Made by a program: the position numbers and the translations under genes. Under the pieces are notes generated by a model. That model had not been told where the DNA came from, searched no databases, and saw nothing but the letters and a program-made list of their open reading frames with translations. Positions 11,755 through 22,533 of a stretch of DNA of 64,000 bases are shown piece after piece. How positions within the stretch are numbered: position 1 is the stretch's first letter; each line of letters begins with the position of its first letter. The stretch is from Takakia lepidozioides (taxonomy: Eukaryota; Streptophyta; Takakiopsida; Takakiales; Takakiaceae): positions 76,551,053 through 76,615,052 of the forward strand of contig CM060732.1 in the NCBI GenBank assembly GCA_030704615.1. The letters are read 5' to 3'.

Positions 11755-12400
11755 GATAATCAACAGACCATCAGCAGCCCACAATCCACATTCAGCAGAC
11801 CACAATACTCAGCAGACCATGATATTTAGCAGACACTCATACCTTAGCAGACAATCTGGATTTTAGCAGACAAAAACATTTCAGACGACCTAATTATGGA
11901 CGTATACAGTCTGTTGAAGTCTTCCACAGATGAGCAGACTACGCGACAACACAAGAAATAGGTTTGTCGGCTTCACCACAAGTCGGTTCATACGGGAGCT
12001 GGCTGCTATGCAGCAAAACACACACGATCCATTGGGCATTTGGAGCTCTAAGATCTCTCAGCAGACCACAAGACTCAGCAGACCATGGCAATGGGCAGAC
12101 CACTGCCTTTAGCAGACTCCAGAGACTGGGGCAGAATAACAAAGAGACCGAACTATGGACGTGCATAGTCTGCTGAAGTTCAGCAGACTAATCGACAGTG
12201 GTCCCAAAAAAATGCAGAAAATTGCAGGAATGGTTTGATAGCATTATCTTGTCAAGTATGTTGCCCGCATTGCATCACGCATGGCATTCAACCACTTTTC
12301 TTCGGCTTCCCAAATACTTGATGTTATCCGTCCTGTCTGCACATATCTGAAAAGGGGAAGAACTGTGGATCGTCTTGGGGTGGGCAGACTGGTGGGAGAA
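11755..12400. promoter_or_regulatory. Array of about a dozen GCAGAC motifs upstream of gene A
   Basis: Between about 11,795 and 12,375 the core GCAGAC occurs roughly twelve times on the plus strand, often as CAGCAGACC or TTAGCAGAC, at irregular spacings of 15-60 bases. The first codons of gene A (read leftward) start at 11,748. The same core, as its reverse complement GGTCTGC, recurs inside gene A (for example near 11,335, 11,354, 11,424 and 11,488). A comparable array lies upstream of gene D at 45,000-45,670. Motif arrays of this type serve as binding sites in some TEs; that role is inferred here. Confidence 0.6.
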
Positions 12401-12479
12401 CGCCAAACCAAAGCAGGTGCAACGTTCCCGGGCAGGCTGGACCAGTAGACTTGTGGGTGGTCTTTTCAGGTCCCATATC

Positions 12480-12725
12480 TTCGGTCTACCCAACTCCCAG
12501 ACGGGGGATGCTTCCACGTGAGCGTGAGCGTGAGAGCACGTGAGCCTAGGCGGGCTCACACCACGTCATCAATTATTACCACGTTGGCTAATAGGCCTAA
12601 CGCCACGTCAGCCGACCTCGCCAGCGTGCCCGACGCCACGTCATTTTCATAGGCATGGCCCTATAACCGCGGACCAAATAGGCAAATGGGGGCCTATAGC
12701 CGCGGATTGCGCATTTGGCAGATAG
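12480..12725. repeat. Inner block rich in GTGAGCGTGAG and CCACGTCA motifs, left copy
   Basis: The order is GTGAGCGTGAGCGTGAG, then GGGCTCACACCACGTCA, several GCCACGTCA repeats, and GGCCTATAGCCGCGG. The reverse complement of 43,455-43,725 shows the same order with loose sequence similarity, so the two form a diffuse internal inverted pair. CCACGTCA resembles plant bZIP sites; a regulatory role is only a guess. Confidence 0.5.
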
Positions 12726-13600
12726 GGAACCATGTGTGGGCGACGAGGCGAGGTGCAGAAGAGAGTTTAGGGTTTGTTGGTGAATGTTGCAGAATGATAG
12801 TGTTTGTAGAGATTGAAATGGTTGTGGATGTATTAATGTCCAGGTCATCAGTCTACAATGGTTGTCAGATGATTTAATGTCGTGCTAATGTGGTATTTTA
12901 CATTGCTGTCATCAGTGTAGAATGGTTGTGGATGAGTATATGAGGATGAAGCAGAGCCAATGTGGATGGGACACTGCTAATATGGATGAATGGGGATGAA
13001 TAGTTGTGGACAAATACGGATGAAATACCGTGAATGGATGATAGAGTGGATGAATGTTGAGCGAGGATGTCATTCTAACATTTATGAAAACCAAGCACAA
13101 CGATCAATGTCATTTGCACAAACATTAGAAATTGTGCCTAAAATCCGTCCTGAAGCACTTGATAAGATTTAATGAATGTCTGGCATTTGGGGAAAGGTAG
13201 ACAGATGACAGCAATGTAGAATAAGACAACATAGGAGATGTGAGAGTGATCTTTCATGCTGCGACTTTGTCCGAGTGCTTACTGCAACATTCTAGTGTGC
13301 AGCACGCTCTTCTTTAGCTGTCTTCTTCAGTGTCGACACATTGGAGCCATTTCAGCACTATACTTCCTGCAACGCACCACCTGACCACGCTAAACATGGT
13401 TTGGACTCCAATGCTTATTGCGGCCCCTGCCAATGAGGTAGAAATGTGCACATGTATGTTACGAGAGTATTGCAACTTTCATGGGTTTTCATCAGGACCA
13501 TTATACAACAACATTCAAAATGATTTGGCTCTCGTTTGTGCATGAGGAGGAATTCCGGGTCTTACAACATTGTGTAACAGAAATTGACAAAACGTCTGCC
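12725..13600. other. Low-complexity GGATGAAT-rich spacer within the MULE
   Basis: From 12,820 to 13,060 the sequence repeats loose variants of GTGGATGA and GGATGAATG. No credible gene is present. Confidence 0.4.
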
Positions 13601-13601
13601 T

Positions 13602-13930
13602 TGTCTTCTTGTTTGACCCATAACCAATGTTAGGCATGAGGATCCCGCCTTTGAACTTGCACTGAAACCGAGAGTCCATACACCATCCACTAGGTGCACT
13701 GTCTTCTTGTTTGAACCATAACCAATGTTACGCATCAGGATGCTGCCCTTGAACTTGCGTTGAACCCGAGAGTCCACAAATCATCCCCTAGGTGCCTTGT
13801 ATTCTTGTTTGACCCATAACCAATGTTAGGCATCAGGAGGCTGCCTTTTTAACTTGCGTTGGACCTGAGAGTCAATACATACATCATCCCCTAGGTGCCT
13901 TGTCTTCTTGTTTGACCCATAACCAACTGT
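13602..13930. repeat. Minisatellite, about 100-bp unit, three copies plus a partial
   Basis: The phrase CTTCTTGTTTGACCCATAAC recurs at about 13,604, 13,702 (one mismatch), 13,800 and 13,905. Each copy is followed by AATGTTAGGCATCAGGA-like sequence and ends with CATCCCCTAGGTGC-like sequence. Unit length is 98-105 bases. It lies between gene A and the methyltransferase gene's 3' end. Confidence 0.85.
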
Positions 13931-14929
13931 ATGAAGTGCATAGAAGCCACTGTTGTAAATGCATACACGGCACGAAAATGAGAAACCATCTTTTCACGAC
14001 ATTACAACGAACAAGCACAATTTTTATTACAAAGTTATGGAGGGACACAAAATGTCTAAAACTGTGAACATCTCGAGACCCCCCAAAATGATGAAATTTG
14101 CATTTCAGTCACTAGAACTATCCCCTGAAACTTGTGCAGTATCATTGACGTAAACCCGAGCTCCGAGGTGCCTGTTGTGCTTTCGAGCACATGGGGGAGA
14201 TAACATGAAACTTTGTTGACGAGCAATGGCCTCCGCGTAGTCGGGTAAGATGTATGAACGTGGAGGACTGCACCACAAAGTCACTGTGAATAAAAGAGAC
14301 GTCGACCAAAGGAATAGCTTCCAATATCCTGCCACCAAAAGATCCACAATTGCATTAGCCACCATTAATGGGAAAGGGGGGGCCATTTTCGCGGGAGAAA
14401 TCGGATGCTTACATAAAAACAACTTACTCACATGCGAAATCGTCGTCCAAGACTTTGTCGTCCCCTTCGTTGATTTCCACATGCACTATACCCTCCTATT
14501 GTTGGGCGGCACGTGCCGGCGCTGGCGCTTCCAAGTTATGGAGGAGGTCATTGAAAATGTCCGCATCCCCTTCCATACTAAACAAATGCCTACCCGCTGC
14601 CTTGCAAGCATGGTACAAAACTCCTGCAAGACAGAGTTCTCTCAGGACACATATAAACAAATTTTGCACCAAGAAGAAAACACCGCAGCAGGTTGGGGAT
14701 GAAACCTGTGCCAAGAGTGAGGTCCACGATACGCGCCCCCGGATGGGAACAAATCTCCACAATTGTTTGAATAAATGTTGGGCTCTTCTCCTTGGCCCCT
14801 CTCCATGGTGTGGAGTTGGACTTTCGCAAGCACACATTGCAATCCACGTAATTGTAGTGCATGTCGTCCACCACTGGATCGAACTTATCGTCGATGAAAG
14901 AACCTCCCCCATGAAGCCTGAACTCCTTC

Positions 14930-17900
14930 ACTGTTGTGGGAGTAGGTGCACTCTGACGAGGCAGACGGCCTCAAAAAGGCGGGTCTACACACAAGACAAC
15001 ATGAAGCACATATTAGTGAATCCAAAAAAAATCATCTGGAAAGAACAGTGCTTGAAGTCTCTGAAAATGAGTGCGTTGACGCACTCATTTCTGCAGGGGT
15101 GAAATGGAACTTAAAATGAAGCTGGCAAGAGAAAGTCGATTACCATTTGTCCGGGACAGTCGCCCTTTGTCAAGTACAGGCTGTTCACACCATTCCACGT
15201 TTTGATGATTTTCATCCCCGAGGCCTTGAGGTAGCTTGCAAGCTCCCGTCGACATTTCGTATTGACCGACTGGATCATTACAAGAACCCCTGCATCCGAT
15301 AAAAAAAAATTGCAAAATGAAAAGACCCACCGCCAGTACCTCTCATCAAATGCATTCCATGTTGGGCAAGTGCCTGTGGGTAGGATGTCCGGTACTGGCA
15401 GACAATCCGGAATGTCCACAATCACCATGTCGGCACAACATGGTTTCAGAGAACCATTGACCCAACACTGCCCTTTCGAAACCTGAAAACAGACAAACGG
15501 CAAAAATTAAATAACTATCCATAAGGGAAAACAGTAAAGGAGACAAACACTGGGAATTGGCTTACCGAGTCAAGGAATGCACACAGCTTGCCCCAAGTTT
15601 GAGAGGGTTCTCCAGTGTAACCAGATTTTATGCTTTCCATCATGGCAAGGAATGAATCATTGACAATCTCGCATTTACATTCTCGCTGGATTCTGGATGG
15701 GTGCTCCACTGCATCGTATGGCTCAATCCTCCCCTTACGTTTTTGTTCCTTGTTTGCAATTGGGGTCTGCGCTACCTCACCCCCCGCAGTCCCCCCTTGG
15801 GTGGCCTTCTCCTTCCCTTTGTCCTTTGTACCATTTCCCTTTCCCTTCCCTCTCGCAGGAGTTTTGTTGGCTGCGGGTTCCTTCTCAGCGAGGTTTCACA
15901 GATTCCTCTCATGCAATTCCTTGTTAGTAAGAGGGGCCAAAGACTCCGCATTGTCGTTCTGGTTCCGTGTCTGCAACTCATACCAAGGGCAATCTGATTT
16001 CGGAATGTCTAGATACCAGCAGCAGTCTTTCAGGTGATATCTCTCGTAGTCTCTAAGGATGGTTGTCGTGTACATGGTCTGACTATTAGAGGGGTCAGAC
16101 CACAAGTCGATGAAGGCAGGGTACTTACTGAGGTTTTTTCCCGGAATGAGCACGTTCTTGATATACCTACAAAACAAAAGAGGTACACTTTTAGACATTG
16201 AAGGCAAAAAAGCATATACTGTGGCCCTCCCAAAATGCGTGCGTCGACGTACACAGTTTGGGGTGCACAAATACTTGAGCATGAGGCAACCGAAATACAC
16301 TCACAAGTACCATATGCAAGAACAGGAGAAAACAAAGGGTTCCATATGCAGAAAGATATCCCCTTCTCGGCAGATAGATATTCCATTCAGAACTGCCAAC
16401 GAAACATTGAAATCCATGATGGAGGAGAGAGGACATCTGAGTTTGTGGCCCTCTAAAATTGCATGCGTTGGCGCACGCATTTTTTCATGGCCACAAACTG
16501 CCTGTCTACTGATTGCCAAAGATAGTTTTCAAACATAAGACAAAATTATCGAACCTGTATAGGACCCTTTTCATGGCTCCCTCCGCCCCGTACTGATGGT
16601 CAAAGTCATTTGTTCGGGAGATTCCTCCATCTCGGGAAAAAGTTGGTCGCTGAAGGGTTTGATGTGCCCGGTGTTCTCATCTCTTTCACCCCTAGGGAAG
16701 CAGTATGTATCCTTGACAGTTGGGTCGGAATTCCAAATCTCCAACCATTTCACTTTCTGGTCAGCTTCCACAACTGCAGTTGACAACCGGTGAAGCTTTT
16801 CCTGTGTCATCTCCGGTTTGGTGTTTATTGTTCCAGTGGATTCTCACCTGGTTAAGAAACTCGGGACCAAAATCAGGGTCAGCTATTCTCAGCTGTTTCA
16901 CGAAAGCGCTTTGAGCTTCTTCCGTATCTCATTCATCGTAAACTTGTGAAGAAGACACTTACTTGTTAACGTCATGCATTGCCGTCAACAGTGCAGTGAT
17001 GTTTCCCTTGGGATCCAACACCATTGAGGCCACATAGTAGTGCCACTCCTCCTCGGTGCTATGATATCTCTCGATCATGTTCCTCCAGGCAAGCAATCGG
17101 TGGTTGCCATCCCAGACATGAAACATCTTGCCAGAGAAAGGCTGAGTGACGAGCCTCTTGCAAGTGATAGATTCGAACTCTTCGTTTATCAGTCGCTAGA
17201 TAGGATCCCAGCCTCCAACAATGGACTCGTCCACCAACACCTCTCTACCAGTGGTGTCTGCCAAGGAGACGTAAAAAACAGATTGACCCTCTATGTACCC
17301 ATGGCAAAAATCATGTTCCAACTTTTGAATGTCATTCGTCAGAGCTGGTCGAATGAAGGGCATGGAGATCAAACAACATAGGGGTATCATTATTTTTCCC
17401 CCAGGGATGCCCATGGCTTTGATGACTTGGGCAGAATTCACTTTGGAGAATGAAAGCAGATCTTTCGCTATGTCTTCATATGGCCTGCCATCGTCCTCCT
17501 CCTCAACAACCACCAGTTCCTACTCAATCACTTCTTCCTCGACCTGAGTAGCACCTTTCATTTTCTTCGTCTGCACTCAAAACAAAAGATTACGAATGTA
17601 AAAGACTTGCCAGAAATTGCGTGCTTCAACGCACACAATTTTCCACCCTCTGAAAGGTACTCATTTCTTTGCCTATTTCATACCCAAAGTCAATCTACTC
17701 TCTTCCATAAAAGTATGCAGCAGACATTTAATCTAATCTCCCTGAATAGGCAGAAAGGTGAGTGTGAGAGAACCCCCAGAAATGTCAACGCACCCAATTT
17801 CTGGGGGTTCTCTCACACTCACCTTTCTGCCTATTCAAGGATTCTGTCTCTGTTAACACAGCACAGCTGAGAGAAGGCCATACAGAGAACCTCCAAAAAT

Positions 17901-18300
17901 TGAGTGCGTCAACACACGCAGTTTCTGGCGGTTCTCTCACACTCACTTTTCTGCCTATTCAGGGCTTCTGTCTTTGTTAACTCAGCACAGCTGAGAGAAG
18001 GTCATAGAGAGAACAATCCAAAATTGCGTGCGTTGACGCACTCAATTTCTGGAGGTTCTATGTATGGCCTCCTCTCAGCTGTCGAACTCTAATCTACTTG
18101 TGATGGTACAACCATTATGCAATGTGAAAGTCCATCTCCTATGCAGTACATGAAAAGTGAGAAGTGGGTCACACCCGGGTTTGGTTATTATGCATTGCAT
18201 GCATCCCTGTGGTCTTACTCTGAATGATCAAGAAAAACAAAACAAAAAAGAGGGCAAGAAAATTGCGTGCGCCACCGCACGCAATTTTCATGCCCTGGAA
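14930..18300. repeat. Family of eight hairpin repeats in the methyltransferase gene's non-coding parts
   Basis: Short palindromes with the consensus AAATTGCGTGCGTTGACGCACGCAATTT-like arms recur at 15,065-15,090, about 16,232-16,259, 16,455-16,484, 17,612-17,642, 17,780-17,800 (partial), 17,895-17,928, 18,021-18,048 and 18,251-18,296. The copy at 15,065 has perfect 12-bp arms (AAATGAGTGCGT) with a 2-base loop. The copy at 18,259-18,288 has perfect 13-bp arms (AAAATTGCGTGCG). All but the first lie in apparent introns; the first is at an exon junction. Confidence 0.85.
17744..17836. repeat. Perfect 40-bp inverted repeat with 13-base loop
   Basis: The left arm 17,744-17,783 starts GAATAGGCAGAAAGGTGAGT and the right arm 17,797-17,836 is its exact reverse complement. 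The loop contains the core of one hairpin-family copy. Two tandem partial copies of the right arm and its trailing sequence (about 120 bases each, with GTTAACNCAGCACAGCTGAGAG) follow up to about 18,060. Confidence 0.93.
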
Positions 18301-18613
18301 ACTTGACAGAAGATGGCAAGTAAGAGAATCACCTGAGGTCCTTTGGCCAAATTGATGTGGCAACAACGGTAGCCTTCTTAACCTTTGGGGTCGCCTCCTC
18401 CTCCACGACGTTCTTACCCTTCGGCGTGGATTCCCTCGCAAGAGCGTCTGCCTCGTCTGTGTCCATAGCGTCTGTGTCATCCTCTGACGCAGTTTCGTCC
18501 CCAACTTCATCACGAGCTGGCGGCTAGTCCTCCACCGCCATATGTTCGGTTTCCAGGGCTGCGCTCTCCTCTGCGATCTCCTTCAGTGTCATGTTCAGCT
18601 TTCGGCCTTTCAT

Positions 18614-19343
18614 TCTCTCTCTTGCCTTCTTCCTCTCTCGCGCTGAAGTAAAAAAGAATGACTGTCTTCTACGCCTTCCAATCTCTCACGCGAAAACTCT
18701 GTCTCCTGCTACTCTCCAGCTTGAAAAACTACTATCTACTGGAATGAGAGGTCGTGCGCTGAGTAGCAGCCAGGGCATCGCTCTCGGCGGTTATGCATGT
18801 ATTCACTGCATACGTGTCCCCCTCCTAACGACACACTCGTCCATTCTGAGGTGGCCGCCGTCTTTCATTATGGAGGTATGGCCATCACATGGATTTGATT
18901 CGGATGGATGACTTATTTTAGTAGATTTTTTGGATTCTCCCGGATGAACATCTTCCATTCGTTCGACACCGATTCCTCTTAAACCCTATACTCAATGCAT
19001 GTCGGGTACCGCGTGGCTGAACACATTGGGGTGGCATGGGATGTCGGTCTCCGCCGTCATTTCACATGTGTCTGTAAAGGCACATAACTGCTTAACAACT
19101 GTTTTATGAACTGTTTTGACAACTGTTTCTGAAAGGCTCTTTAATGGTATGTCAGCTTTAACGGTTTGGGACATACATGACGTGTTGTCCTTTGCCGACC
19201 TCGTTAGTAAAGGTGACGGACTTTTGGGTTTCGGTCTGAAATGCAAAGCATGAGAAATGTAATCCCCACTATCGTTTGTAACAAGAATCCGCACAGAAGT
19301 TGTGGCTTCCGCACTTCTGCGAGGGAATTTCTCTTGCAGCAAC
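18614..19343. promoter_or_regulatory. Divergent promoter region between methyltransferase gene and transposase
   Basis: This 730-base interval separates the start codons of the minus-strand methyltransferase gene and the plus-strand transposase. Any shared control region should lie here. A run of alternating AACTGTTT motifs is visible at 19,087-19,132. The TTGCAG just before 19,341 could be a splice acceptor, so a non-coding first exon of the transposase is possible. Confidence 0.4.
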
Positions 19344-20019
19344 ATGGCTTCCTCCGAAGCGGAGTTTTACTCTGTGGAGAAACCAGTACCTTTCTCGAAG
19401 GAGACCGATGACAATGGTTTTGCAATCACGGAGGAACATCTCCTAGCAACGCGTTTCGAGTTCCAGTATGGTACTGTGTGGCTGGAAAGAGAGGTTTACG
19501 ATGTCGATGGGAAGTTGAAGAAGTATGCTTTCCAAAAACCGGATGAAAACACACTTATGAGTCAGTGGAGAGTTCCTCCAGGAAGATACAGAGTCCTTGG
19601 AGCTCCTCGCCGGCAGTCGATTGGTTCGTATGTGACGCCGGGAACTGCTGCTTCTGTTGTTCAAGACAAGAGGAATGTGGTCGTGAAGACGGAGCCCACA
19701 ACTTCCAGACAAATTGTTGAGCTCTCCGACTCCTCGGAGGAGGACGTCCCGAAAATTCCTTTTCTTGCTCCTTCTCTGGTGGTCGTGGTGCCGGAATTGA
19801 AGGACCTGTGTAGTGTCATTCCTAAACTGAAGTCAATGGGAGGAATGCCCGGTTTGAAGAGTGAATTGCGGGGGATTGACTGGGACACTGTCCCTGTTGA
19901 GCGTGTGCAGCACCTTCCAGAATCTTTTGATGGGGATGTCGTCTTCGAGCTGCCTCCACCCACTACAAGAGATGAGCGTTTTTAGGACTACGGGTTTGGT
20001 GGAGTCATAAAAACTGCAC

Positions 20020-22400
20020 TAGGTACATGACTACAGAGCGCTGAAATGCATTACAGTTTTAGTTTTATGACTTTGTAGTAATGGATATCACTACATGACT
20101 CGGGAAAGTTAGGGAGCATTGGTCAAACATTGTTGACCATGATGACAGGGATGGTTTATATGACTAGTGTGATATGTTTGACTACACGTGGACGACGTTT
20201 CATGGAATCTTATGACTCCATGACTGAAGATGGTTTCAGAGCTCTATTTATACGACTACATCACTACACGTGTCATTTTGAAGGCACATATAATGCAAAT
20301 AAGGTTGCCCATTAGGTTTAAAAAAGTTAAATTTTTTGCTAATAAGGTTGCCCATTAGTGTAATCGTGAACAGAAAGGAGGGCTGGGACTTGGCGTCTTT
20401 TTGTCTCCTGCGCCACACCACATAGCTGAGAGATGGAACGCGATGATAGCAAGATATGCAGGGGCATGAGATGGAGGCGTTGAGCAAATGATGCACGAAG
20501 GAGGAGAGGAGGAGGAGACGAGACAAGATGAGGACAAGCGAGCTCGCCGTTCTTGGGACAGTCAGCTTGGTCTTAGCAAGCGTGTTTCAATCTCTGACTA
20601 CTCATCTACGCCGTAGGTCAAATCCTCCATGGGTCAGGACAAGTCAAGGACAATGTGGTAGGGCACCTTCTTCTTCAACCTATTTCAGGCTGTGTTGCCC
20701 TCTCATCAGACTCGGCCGCAAGATGCATATTGAATTCTGTAAGTTAGGTCGTTGGGTACATCTGTGGTGGTTTGGAGTGACTTTGGCAAGTTACTGCCAG
20801 TGTGGCAGCAGGGAAGTATCCAAAAACATATAATAGAGGTGAGGAGAAGCGGTGGGGTGAACACTTTCCGACCCCAATGGTGGGACAATGGAGACAAAAA
20901 GGCGAATGCCTGTTGGACTACAGAGAGAAGCAGATGCATTTCAGATTGTGATAAGTAGGGTTGGGGTGTTTTGGGGAAGAACTCCACACCAGTATGGTTG
21001 GGGTGTTTGCTGGTAGAATTGTAGGCTGTCAGAGGCATGGATAGCTGAAGGAGCAGGGATAGAGTGTGGGTCCACATTCATCCAAGAGGGCTGGATTTCA
21101 AGCTCCACATTACCTATGATTCCATGTGGAAGGATAGGTACAAGAAACCTACATTGGTAGATGGTCAACTGGAAGCGACATGCTGTACTATATGTCATTA
21201 CTGTACTATATGTCATTCCAGAGACTGTCATTGTTGGTCCATGTGTTTTACAACAATGCTATCAATATAAGACTCCTGGTTCGCATTGGAAGCTCAATCC
21301 CTGCAAGTTCATTGTGTGTGAAGCTCAAACTTGCGATTTGAAGGATCTTGTAGCCAAGTTCATTCAACCGGAAAGGAGAAATTATGAAAGCTCCCAAATT
21401 TGATGTGGGCAAGCTTATGGAGGTAAGACTTAGCTTCCCTCCTCTAATGTAAGTGTTGGATAAGTTTCATTTAGTGTCGACCTTCACTGCATATATTGGC
21501 TCTTTTCTTGGCTGGTTTCATATTTTCTTGGCTGGTATGCTGTTGGTTGGCTTCTTTCATTTCACGTGTGTAGTGGAAGGGGAGAAGTACTTTCCTAAGT
21601 TCTGCTGCAACAATGTCTTTTTCCAGCCTAGATGTTTTCGATGGATACAAATTGAAGTGTTTTGAATGCTGCTGCAATACTATAATAAAGTGGAGGGTGC
21701 TGAATGCAGTTGGCCTTGCTTCATGCAGGCATAAATCCAGGGAAATGTGGACATAGCTGAAACCCCATGATAGCATTTCCAGAGGACGGTGTGGATGGCC
21801 TCACAATCCAGCATGCAAAATCCATGACAATGTGGAGCTGGCTGAATGGGCAAACAGGTTAAGTGGCGAACAAGCCACGTCACTAGTACATAGTTGCATG
21901 CTTACATAGTACATGAAAGCGTATTATATGTCATTCCCGAAATTGACCATGTTGGTCCATGTATTTTACAACAATGCTATCAATAAAAGACCAATGGTTC
22001 ACATTGAAAACTCTATCCCCATAAGTGGCTTGTGCGTGATGCTCAAACTTGTGATTTGAAGGATCTTATACCCCAGTTCATTGCAGAGGTCATTGGAAAA
22101 GACATTGAGAAGGCAACAACCGTTATCTATAATCTACAGATCCCCTTCAATTTCATGTGGGAAAGCCGGCTGGCTGGAGGTCTAGTCTCACTTTCACTCA
22201 TCTAATGTCAGTGTTGTATCCATTGCAATGTGGAGATGTTTGAAACAACATTGGAGCATTTCCAGAGGATGGTCTGGATGGCCTTTCGTGGCGTGTGCCG
22301 AATCCATGGCAAGAAAACATTGCAGGTAGAACCCATGGCAATGGTACCAGCACGGGTTGGTCCAAAGTCAATTGCAACAACAAATGAATAAAGGGTGCTG
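20020..22400. repeat. CACTA left subterminal region with an internal direct duplication
   Basis: Apart from the motif-rich end, two stretches repeat in the same order. About 21,195-21,385 matches 21,915-22,085 (shared phrase ACAACAATGCTATCAATA, then GATTTGAAGGATCTT). About 21,760-21,850 matches 22,245-22,330 (shared GCATTTCCAGAGGA). A segment of some 500-700 bases was therefore duplicated. Short open stretches exist but no protein is recognised. Confidence 0.65.
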
Positions 22401-22533
22401 AAAGGAAAGCACTCCATAATTGATCATAAAATCCAGTGTCCAAGCATGATATCTTAATGGGAATGCGAAGGGAGTGTTACCACCTTAAACTATCATGCAT
22501 GGTCTATAACTGGAGTGCACAAATCTAGCATAT

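Larger units (their letters stand above)
14105..18613 (-). pseudogene. ParB-like plus beta-class amino-DNA-methyltransferase gene (MULE cargo), with several stops
   Basis: The gene reads leftward from ATG 18,613. Exon 1 (18,613-18,333) encodes an acidic, Lys-tailed N-terminus with one TAG. An exon from about 17,575 to 16,970 carries FHVWDGNHRLLAWRNMIERY, the DGNHRL-type signature of ParB/sulfiredoxin-like domains, plus two TAGs. Parts at about 16,920-16,560 and 16,168-15,565 follow; the latter has a Lys/Gly-rich linker and one TGA. About 15,496-15,111 encodes ADMVIVDIPDCLP (methyltransferase motif IV position, normally DPPY) and FLSDAGVLVMIQ. About 14,930-14,590 encodes KSPTFIQTIVEICSHPGARI then VDLTLGTG (motif X/I region, normally HPTxKP...D.F.GSGT). 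A final exon stops at 14,105. Motif IV before motif I is the permuted beta-class order of the PF01555-type N4/N6 methyltransferases, and ParB-methyltransferase fusions are common in bacteria and phages. The altered DIPD motif and the stops argue that this copy is inactive. Some exon borders remain unresolved. Confidence 0.68.

Noticed and set aside
14368-15102. Plus-strand 244-codon frame
   Set aside because: It is antisense to the methyltransferase exons, whose motifs (VDLTLGTG, VDIPD) and splice signals favour the minus strand.
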